The notes under the pieces were generated by a model. The model had not been told where the DNA came from. It searched no databases and worked only from the letters and a program-made list of their open reading frames with translations. Position numbers and translations under genes: made by a program. A stretch of 12,821 nucleotides of DNA from Saprospiraceae bacterium (GTDB lineage: Bacteria > Bacteroidota > Bacteroidia > Chitinophagales > Saprospiraceae): positions 1 to 12,821 of the forward strand of contig JADZBJ010000119.1 of NCBI GenBank assembly GCA_020852155.1, given 5' to 3'. This document shows, one piece after another, positions 1-6,500 of this stretch (the first letter of the stretch is position 1; each line of letters starts with the position of its first letter).

Positions 1-839
1 ATCAAAAAATTCCTACAAATTCTAGTTTAAACATAGAATGTATTTCACAAGATGAAAATATTAACTTAGAAAGTTTCTTTATGCTTGACAATCAGGTCAA
101 AGAACTACTACCATATATTGATATCAACAGTGACTCTGTTTCTAAATATATTTCACTTATCTCTCAAAGAGACAAATCACTTGCAGTTCTTCTAAATAAA
201 CTTGCTTCTGAATTTCAAGAAGATGATTTAATTGAAATGGCTAGTAGTATAGGAGGTGTTAAGGGCGCTATCCTACAATTAAGTGTTTGGTTAAAGATGA
301 GTGCATCTGAAAATATCATAGCATTTTTAACAAACAATAATTATTTTAATAGTGCAGACATGGAATGTTTAAAAATAAAAACCCTTAAAGAATGCAATAA
401 TTCGCTCGATTCTTGGGGGAATTCAGAGGCCGATTTAATAATATCCACTGCTGAATCTCTATCTTCAAACAGAAGTTATTCAAGGTCTTTTTCACAAAAA
501 TATTTCAATAAACACTATGAACCAGAGACCTTTTTAATAAACCCAACTGGCCAAAGAGTACATAAGTCATCATCATTAAATCACAATTCAGAAAGTGAAG
601 TTTATATTTACCCTAATCCTGCTGACGAAGTGGTTAATTTAATATATAACAACATAGATTTATTAAAAAACATATCTATTTATGATGCTACAGGTAAAGA
701 GATTTTAAAAACGGACCAACCTGGATCAAATTTTAATTTAAATACAAAGTCATATCCTGATGGAGTATATTTTGTTGTCATCCATGGATTAACAACTACA
801 CCTAGGATAACTAGAGTAATAATTTCACATAAATTCTAG
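1..839 (+). CDS. Secreted protein with C-terminal T9SS type A sorting domain, 5'-truncated by the window edge
   Basis: The reading frame is open from base 3 to the stop at 837-839, so the first ATG at 81 is probably internal and the true start lies outside the window. Numbered from that Met, the last ~80 residues (about 173-252) match the type A T9SS C-terminal sorting domain: a YPNPADEVVNL start, a central ISIYDATGKEIL strand, then SYPDGVYFVVI and a basic C-terminus. In that family this tail directs export through the type IX system and is removed at the cell surface. The preceding ~170 residues are polar and probably helical, and I recognise no domain in them. The DNA is strikingly AT-rich (one hand-counted line, 121-180, has 18 G/C in 60), unlike the genes to the right, and a decayed transposase follows. 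This suggests acquired DNA. Sorting domain: confident. Function: unknown. Confidence 0.85.
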   Translation, partial: QKIPTNSSLNIECISQDENINLESFFMLDNQVKELLPYIDINSDSVSKYISLISQRDKSLAVLLNKLASEFQEDDLIEMASSIGGVKGAILQLSVWLKMSASENIIAFLTNNNYFNSADMECLKIKTLKECNNSLDSWGNSEADLIISTAESLSSNRSYSRSFSQKYFNKHYEPETFLINPTGQRVHKSSSLNHNSESEVYIYPNPADEVVNLIYNNIDLLKNISIYDATGKEILKTDQPGSNFNLNTKSYPDGVYFVVIHGLTTTPRITRVIISHKF

Positions 840-879
840 GCAAAAAAAATAAAAAATGTCCAACACGTCATCTCTTATA

Positions 880-895
880 GACCTCTTGTGAAAGT
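880..895. repeat. Possible terminal inverted repeat of the decayed IS
   Basis: Immediately beyond the remnant's stop codon, the plus strand reads GACCTCTTGTGAAAGT. This is where a terminal repeat of an IS5-like element would sit, and the opening resembles ends seen in that family. A poorly matching counterpart (ACTTTTCAGAGGGTGA, about 1157-1172) lies on the other side of the remnant. The match needs gaps, so the second end is uncertain. Confidence 0.3.
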
Positions 896-1110
896 CATTT
901 GATATTGATTTCGAGATTGGAAATGGCGCAAAAAGGTTGAATCCAAGTCTAAATCTTCCGGTACTGTTTCGATATTTAGTTGAGAAAATCTTGAATCGTT
1001 TGATGATGCCAAGGCGTTTTCGACTTCGATTCGCACACGCGAGATGCCATCATATCTTTTTTCCTCTTGGGTCAAAGATTTGAGTTTAGAAGCCTTTAGG
1101 TATTGCTGGA
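895..1110 (-). pseudogene. Decayed C-terminal fragment of an IS5-like (DDE_Tnp_4-type) transposase
   Basis: No single frame is intact, but three minus-strand frames joined together spell a transposase C-terminus. The first gives LTQEEKRYD then SRVRIEVENA (about 1075-1015). After an apparent one-base loss it continues as LGIIKRFKIFSTKYRN followed by RFRLGFNLF (about 1011-925). A second one-base shift then gives CAISNLEINIK and the stop at 897-895. This order (LTxEEK, RVxVE, KRFxI, YRN, FNL) is the usual end of IS5-family DDE transposases. Codons above 1080 give weaker, also frame-broken similarity (an IPKG fragment, KASKLKS), and a GY pair near 1145 may be a further trace. Only the last ~70 residues can be traced; the catalytic core is missing. 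The element is dead and marks past IS activity between the AT-rich left gene and the conserved block on the right. Confidence 0.8.
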
Positions 1111-1307
1111 ACTAGAGCCTCTTAGTTCGACTTGCCTGTTATAACCCAAGAGAGAACTTTTCAGAGGGTGAGTAACATTCAGATCACGACAAATAAAATT
1201 TTATTCTCAAATTTTTCGAATAAATCCCTTTCCGGTTGTAAAAGATTAAAGCCGAACTTATTATGTGAATTTCTGATAGTTTTATTGCGTTTTTCAATAA
1301 TACAAAT

Positions 1308-1961
1308 TCAGTACTCCGGCCACTTGTCCTGGATTTTCAAAGTCTTTTCGATGATGTCGCGTACGCAGCCCATGCCCCCGGAAAGCGGTGAAACATAGTC
1401 GCAGATTTCCAGGATTTCCGGCACGGCATCGTAAGGGCAGGCTGAGAGCATCACGCGGCGCAGCACTGGCAGGTCGGGCAGGTCGTCGCCCATGTAGCAT
1501 ATTTCTGAAGCCAGCAGATTGGTACGATCCAGGAAAGATTGCAATACCGGCAGTTTCTCGCGCACGCCGGAATAGTATTCCTCGACGCCCAACTCTTCAA
1601 AACGCCGTTTTACGCCTTCTGATCGGCCTCCGGTGATGATGCCCACCGGAAAACCCGCCTGTAAAGCCCATTTCAAAACCTGTCCGTCCCGAACGTTCAT
1701 CTGACGCAGCAGTTCACCGGCTTCGGTGACCAATACTTCATTGTTGGTGAAAACGCCATCCACATCAAAAACAAACCCGCGAATGGCTTTCATTTTATCA
1801 AAAACATGCACCAACTCCAGTGAGTGGGGCGAAGTATGTTGCAGCCCTGCCAACTGACCTTCTGTGATATAAGGCAGGTCGCGCACCTCCAGTCCGGGCT
1901 GGTGAGGCGGCTTGTCATTGGCTGGTATCAGCGGTTGTTGGCTCTCCATTCGTACACCCAT
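1308..1961 (-). CDS. KdsC-like HAD-superfamily phosphatase (3-deoxy-D-manno-octulosonate 8-phosphate phosphatase family)
   Basis: The HAD motifs appear in order: DVDGVFTN at residues 66-73 (nucleophile Asp66, acid/base Asp68), TGGRS at 110-114, Lys136, and GDD at 158-160 followed by LPDLPVL. The tail SGGMGCVRDIIE matches the KdsC family. KdsC removes phosphate from Kdo-8-phosphate in the cytoplasm during lipopolysaccharide inner-core synthesis; related proteins act on other nonulosonic sugar phosphates, so the substrate is inferred. Two things are odd. The family usually has TDG after the nucleophile motif, but this has TNN. The open frame also extends ~56 residues ahead of Met57, into the end of iscX. 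Candidate starts are at 1961, at 1949 (Met5) and at 1793 (Met57, 161 residues). Family members are usually about 160-190 residues, and residues 49-56 look like the helix that normally precedes the nucleophile strand, so Met57 may be too short. Overlap with iscX implies co-transcription. Confidence 0.85.
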   Translation of the reverse strand: MGVRMESQQPLIPANDKPPHQPGLEVRDLPYITEGQLAGLQHTSPHSLELVHVFDKMKAIRGFVFDVDGVFTNNEVLVTEAGELLRQMNVRDGQVLKWALQAGFPVGIITGGRSEGVKRRFEELGVEEYYSGVREKLPVLQSFLDRTNLLASEICYMGDDLPDLPVLRRVMLSACPYDAVPEILEICDYVSPLSGGMGCVRDIIEKTLKIQDKWPEY

Positions 1962-2176
1962 TTGGCTTGTATTTGCTCCAGATGTCCTTCGCTGGATTGC
2001 TCGCGCGTACCTTCGAAATTCGGTATTTCAAGAATCCACTGCAACAGGTCTGTAAAGCGAATACGGTAAATTTTTCCTTCATCAAAGTCCTCGCCAAAGC
2101 GGTCATAGAGTGCCATGGCAATATCTTCGTGGTCTTCCCATTGAATGGGCAAATTGTCAAAATCCTGAAAAGGCAT
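1928..2176 (-). CDS. iscX: IscX-family Fe-S cluster assembly protein
   Basis: This small acidic protein (82 residues from the chosen Met) matches the IscX/YfhJ family along its length: WEDHEDIAMALYD, then RIRFTDLLQWILEIPNFEG, a short spacer, and an EGHLEQIQAKWVYEW tail. These correspond to the W-D-x-x-x-I-x-x-A-L-Y-D, R-F-T-D-x-x-x-W and E-x-I-L-E-A-I segments of the E. coli protein. IscX binds the cysteine desulfurase IscS and iron, and tunes Fe-S assembly in the cytosol. A few residues are inserted before RFTD relative to E. coli. An ATG at 2203 is in frame but lies inside the end of the PorP gene. The ATG at 2176, 11 bases after the PorP stop, is preferred. No other isc gene is present in the window. 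The close spacing on both sides points to an operon with PorP and the KdsC-like phosphatase. Confidence 0.93.
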   Translation of the reverse strand: MPFQDFDNLPIQWEDHEDIAMALYDRFGEDFDEGKIYRIRFTDLLQWILEIPNFEGTREQSSEGHLEQIQAKWVYEWRANNR

Positions 2177-2187
2177 GTGTATTGAAG

Positions 2188-3189
2188 TTAAAAAATGGGG
2201 CAAACTTTAATGCCCTTGATGGGCGGCACGGGCAAAGTTCGATAAATGACAGCAATTTCAAAACCTCCGCGTCGCGCCGAGGCTGTTTGCAGGCTTGAAA
2301 AATTGACATCATAACTGACTCCAGCCTGCCATTCATTGTATTCAAAGAAAATAGCCGGAATTATGGCGTCTTCATGTCGGTAAGCCAGGGTCGCTTGTAT
2401 GGCCATATCGTTGCCGATTTCGCGGGCCAGCCAGAATTTTCCGCCGCCACCCACGACGATTTCCTGCGCGCCGCCCATTTGCTGAAAAGTAGCAAATGCC
2501 AGGGCATCAAAAAATTGCTGCAACTCAACGAGGCCGGTAGCGGTAGCCGCCCAACGCACAGGCAATGGATTGTTGGCATTTTTAACAAAGGAAATGTCCG
2601 GTCGGTTCAAGTGAAACGCGCCTACGCCTACGTCAAAGCGATCACGGTGGTCAGGATTTTCCAGGTGCCAGTTGACGCCCGCTGAAAGTAAAGCCACCAG
2701 GTTGCTGCGGTCGCCCATGCGTTCGCGTGTATCGCGATTGGGATCGTATTGATCGCCATCCCATTGATTTTGGAAAGACAAAGCCGAAATATCAAATTTT
2801 CGCTGGGCAAAGCCCAGGCCAAAACCGGCCGAAATGGCCTGCCATTCGCCCAGCGCCTGCGAAACGCCGCTGCCAAGGTTCACCTGAGTCCAGGTTAATC
2901 CGGCATCGCCTGCACGGTCATGTTCTATTTGAATTGCAGGTGCAATCAGGGTGTTGCCGCGTTTGTAGGCTTTCCAGTCGTAGGCGGCAGCGTAGGTGCG
3001 GTATGGCACCGGAATACTTTGCCACTGACTGCGGTAATGTGTTGACAAGCGCCAGTTGCCCCTGAAAACACCGGCGAGCGCCGGATTTTGTCGGAGCGGG
3101 TTCAGGTTAAACTGAGAAAAATGCAAATCCTGCGCTGCCAAACGCAACGAGAACAGCACAAGCGCAAAGGCAGGGATTAATTTGTGCAT
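2188..3189 (-). CDS. Type IX secretion system outer-membrane protein, PorP/SprF family
   Basis: A signal peptide (MHKLIPAFALVLFSLRLAAQ) is followed at once by DLHFSQFNLNPLRQNPALAG, the hallmark N-terminus of the PorP/SprF family (QDPxFSQF...NPAxaG). The rest alternates short amphipathic strands and glycine-rich turns, as in an outer-membrane beta-barrel, and ends in a basic strand region. At 333 residues the length is typical. SprF-like members bind and help export individual type B T9SS cargo proteins, as SprF does for SprB in Flavobacterium johnsoniae. Here the gene follows, on the same strand, a giant protein with a type B sorting domain, so it is probably that protein's dedicated partner. 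The frame could be extended to a TTG at 3222, but the ATG at 3189 gives a cleaner signal peptide. No clean TAnnTTTG promoter is seen just upstream; two palindromes occupy the spacer. Confidence 0.95.
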   Translation of the reverse strand: MHKLIPAFALVLFSLRLAAQDLHFSQFNLNPLRQNPALAGVFRGNWRLSTHYRSQWQSIPVPYRTYAAAYDWKAYKRGNTLIAPAIQIEHDRAGDAGLTWTQVNLGSGVSQALGEWQAISAGFGLGFAQRKFDISALSFQNQWDGDQYDPNRDTRERMGDRSNLVALLSAGVNWHLENPDHRDRFDVGVGAFHLNRPDISFVKNANNPLPVRWAATATGLVELQQFFDALAFATFQQMGGAQEIVVGGGGKFWLAREIGNDMAIQATLAYRHEDAIIPAIFFEYNEWQAGVSYDVNFSSLQTASARRGGFEIAVIYRTLPVPPIKGIKVCPIF

Positions 3190-3287
3190 GGTCGTAAAGG
3201 TAAGAAGAGGTTTAGTTTTCAAGTTGGCGCTTAACGCAGAATGAAAGAGGCTGTCTTTTAGGTTACAAATGCTGGCAAATTAACTTA

Positions 3288-3446
3288 GAGTGTGTTCGGG
3301 AATTGGATTTTGGCCTGCTCTCGAAAAATTTAATGCTGCTCGGCGTTAAAATTTTCGCCTTAGAACCCGGCTAAGGCTGCAAATTTTGCCTTGATCAAAA
3401 TCAAATTTTCCCTCGTTCGGCACAAACCCAATTCCCGAACACACTC
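3288..3446. mobile_element. MITE-like palindromic element with 19-bp perfect terminal inverted repeats
   Basis: The ends are GAGTGTGTTCGGGAATTGG (3288-3306) and its exact reverse complement (3428-3446). They are flanked directly by TTA on both sides (3285-3287 and 3447-3449), which looks like a 3-bp target duplication. Similarity between the arms continues imperfectly inward to a central stem GCCTTAG/CTAAGGC with a 7-base loop, so the whole unit can fold into one long hairpin. It has no coding capacity. Short non-coding elements with terminal repeats and a small target duplication are the definition of MITEs. A TNA-type 3-bp target is known for the IS1031 group of the IS5 family, so an IS5-like transposase is a plausible mobiliser, though this is not shown. 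Confidence 0.75.
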
Positions 3447-3522
3447 TTAACCGCTAATGACGCTAAAAACGCAAAGATTTGAATTTCAAAAACTTAGCGT
3501 TTTTAGCGTCATTAGCGGTTAA
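3447..3522. repeat. 26-bp perfect inverted repeat (REP-like hairpin) with 9-bp internal period
   Basis: Bases 3447-3472 and 3497-3522 are perfect reverse complements separated by a 24-base spacer, and imperfect pairing extends further inward. Within the left arm the units CGCTAATGA, CGCTAAAAA and CGCAAAGAT succeed each other with a 9-base period. In minus-strand transcripts the hairpin begins 52 bases after the adhesin stop. No T-run follows, so it is not a standard intrinsic terminator. It could protect the upstream mRNA or impede read-through into PorP, or simply be a dispersed intergenic repeat. Confidence 0.85.
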
Positions 3523-3574
3523 TCATAAAAAGCACAGCATCGCTGCTTATGAGAAACCCTCTTTCAGACGACAC

Positions 3575-6500
3575 TCATCGGATCAACGTAATGTCGCCTT
3601 CGAATTGCAACGATTGTCCGTTGATGAGTTCAATTTCAGCCCAATAGCCAAATACTGCCGGGTTAAGCGGTTTGCCCTTATGGTTGCCATCCCAGCCAAA
3701 CTGCGGGTCGTTGGGCAGGAAGTTCAAACGCTGGAATACCATTTCTCCCCAACGATTAAAAATCTGGAATGATTTGACGCGCTTGACCTGTCCGATTTTT
3801 GCTGAAATATAAACGAGATCGTTGCCGCCTTTGCTGTGATCGGGCGTAAAAGCGTTCGGAATATAAATCAATGGCGTTTGATCTACTTCGATGGTTGTTC
3901 GGTCGGTCGCTGTACAGCCATTGACATCCACCAGCGTGACCGTATATGTCATGTTGCCCGTCGGATAAGCGATGGGTTTCATCAGTTCCGGAATGGTCAA
4001 TTTGCCGATGGAGTCGAAGATCAAACCCTCCAATGGCGTCCAGATCAGGGTATCAATGGATGTGATCGGAAAACCCGACGGAATCAATGCCCTCAGATCC
4101 ACGGTTTCACCCAACTGAATCTGGTGAAAAGGCTCCAGTTCGATGACCGGATTTGGCGCTTGTGTTAATGTGAGGTTTTCGGCATATTCACAGCCATTGG
4201 CATCTTGTACCACCAATGAATATGCGCCTCCGGAAAGGTTTTCAAACAATGTCTTGTCTAAAAATGTCTGTCCATTGTCAATCGAGTACAGGATGGGTTG
4301 TATACCGCCCTGAACATTGACAAATTCAATCTTCCCGTCATTGCCCTTGCAGGTAGCGTCGCTTTTTTGAGGTAAAATATCAACAGGCTTGTTGGTTTCC
4401 TCTTCAACATCAATGCCCAGCGTACGCGAACAGCCGTTTACGTTATTGGACAGTCGCAACTGATATGTTCCGGTATGGTCAACTACTGGCGTCAGGGAAG
4501 TAGCGCCACTGACAATATTCCCACCGCTGCTGGCCGTCCAGTTATATTGCGTATTGGCCGACGAGGATGTGGCTTGCAGGGTAATTTCAGTCACGGAGCA
4601 AGTCAGCAAATCCGCAGGAGCAATCACGGCTGTCGGGCGTAGCGTATCAACCGTCACGGCTGTAGCATCGGTTGAGGTGCAGCCGTTAATGGTGTTTGTG
4701 ATTTGCAGGTTATACGTTCCGCCTGCGGTAGCCTGAACGGCAGGAGCGTTAACGCCACCTGTGATCACACCGCCATTAGCGGCTGTCCACAGGTACTGAT
4801 AGTTTGCCCCTTGCGGATTGTTTTGTCCTGAAAGACTCACTTGCTGAACGATACAATTAATCAGGGCATCCGGGCCGGCATTAGCGCCCGGCGGCGTTCT
4901 GTTTTCAGTAACCATCACGCTGGTTTGCGCGGTGCATCCGTTGGCATTGTTAGTGACTTCCAACTGATAGGTGCCTCCTGTTCCTGTTGTGGCCTGTGCT
5001 GAAGCCTGACCCGTCAAGGTAGTGACGCCTGTGGGTGCGACCCAAGCATAGTCATAATTACCTGTTGCGGGCGTTACGACACTATTCAGGTTGGCGGTTG
5101 TATTGAGGCAGGTAATGATGTTGCTGGCATTGGCCGTAACGGCTGGTGGAACAAAATCACCGTTTACCGTGGCGCTGGCTATTTTTTTACAACTATTAGC
5201 ATCCGTCACTGTCACGGAATAACTGCCCTGACCGAGGTTGTTAATGTTTTGGGTGGTAGCGCCATTACTCCAAATATACGTATAACCTGAAGCGCCGCCA
5301 CTGGCACCCAGTTGAATTGCGCCGCCCGTTGGATTCGCGCAATTGGCCATACCGGAACTTTGAGCCGTCGCGACGATGTCTGTTGGTTCGGAGAGCAATA
5401 TTGTCTCAACATCCGTACAACCCGCAGCATCTATGAGCGTAACGGTGTAGGTGCCGGATGATAATGCAGACTGGGCCGGAACATCAGGCGGCAGGGCCAC
5501 AGGGCCGCTCCATACGAAGTGGAAAGGCATTTGCCCGCCAGATACGCTGGTTTGTATAGCGCCTGTGCTCGCGCCAAAACAAGTGACTGGCACGCCAATG
5601 GCATTCATACTCAGGGTTGACGTCGTGACATTGGCCGGGCCTCCGACGGTTCCGACACACCCCCCACCGTCTGTGATGTTCAGCAGCTGATATTGACCGG
5701 TTTGGTTGATATTGAGGATGTATGGATTTTGGGTAATATTCGATACAACAGGTTGAATGTTTGTATTGATGCTGTATTGAAAATCAAACGGGCCGTTTCC
5801 TGAAAATTGAATCTGCATTTGGCCCGTGCCTCCCGGACAAATTTGCGGTGTAGAGGCAATTTGAGCGGTTGGTGGCGGATTGATACGCAACAAGGCGGTG
5901 GCAGTACTGCTGTTGTTACAGGCATCGGTGATGGTTACGGTATATGATGCGTCAGTGGCCGTCAGCGGTGCGTTGATGCCAGTCGTCGTAGCGCCAGAAC
6001 TCCACAAGTAGGTAAATGGAGAAAGTCCGCCTGTGATGTGCGCATTCAGCGCGCTGACTCCCGGGCCGCACAAGGCGACAGTATCGGCAGTTGCCGCAAA
6101 TGAGTTCGCATCGGTAATGATGATTGAGGTTTCAGGATTGAGGCATGAACACGGATTGTTGGGCCGGATGATGATGGTTTCATTGCCTTCTATTATGCCA
6201 TCGTTGATAATCGTAATGGGATAAACAACCTTGTCCTGTCCGGCAGGAATGATAATGGATGCTGGCATTCCGGTATAATCCACGCCGTTGGTGGCCGTAC
6301 CGCTAAGCAGGAAAGGCACATTCAGGGCATTGGTTGTATTGGTGCCGATGCGGTCGAATACCAGATTGACCTGACTGCAACCTTCATGCGCCATTTGATT
6401 TGTTTGATCGGTACTGATTTGCCAATCCACAGAAGCATTTCCTCCGGCATTAAACGAACCTGCGCGCAGGAAAACCGCCGAGTCCCAGTTGCCGTCGGCC

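Larger units (their letters stand above)
840..1307. other. Gene-free spacer with IS remnant
   Basis: No intact coding sequence is visible here. The left half is the transposase remnant. From about 1150 to 1307 the DNA is AT-rich with only weak palindromes, such as a 6-bp stem TTATTC/GAATAA at 1201-1206 and 1218-1223 with an 11-base loop. I see no clear rho-independent terminator for the minus-strand gene that ends at 1308, and no match to the TAnnTTTG promoter that would serve a neighbour. Confidence 0.6.
3190..3574. other. Gene-free spacer holding two adjacent palindromic elements
   Basis: No coding sequence is supported between the adhesin stop and the PorP start. The stretch holds a 159-bp MITE-like palindrome (3288-3446) and a 26-bp perfect inverted repeat (3447-3522), described separately. 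From 3190 to 3284 I see no clean Bacteroidota promoter, so PorP may depend on adhesin read-through or on a diverged promoter. Confidence 0.65.

Noticed and set aside
875..1075. 66-residue minus-strand ORF starting with TTG
   Set aside because: Only its first ~20 codons follow the transposase frame. The remainder is an out-of-frame reading of the IS remnant, so it is not a gene.
1201..1223. TTATTC/GAATAA hairpin as terminator of the KdsC-like gene
   Set aside because: The stem is short and AT-only apart from one pair, lies ~85 bases past the stop, and lacks a proper T-run.
2188..3222. Longer PorP/SprF frame starting at TTG 3222
   Set aside because: It adds 11 residues before a clean signal peptide; the ATG at 3189 is the better start.
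3285..3522. CRISPR array or tRNA in the repeat-rich spacer
   Set aside because: The repeats are inverted rather than regularly spaced direct repeats, and there is no cloverleaf. A MITE plus a REP-like hairpin explains the pattern.
3447..3522. 26-bp inverted repeat as a standard intrinsic terminator of the adhesin gene
   Set aside because: No run of T follows the stem on the minus strand, so a simple rho-independent terminator is not supported.
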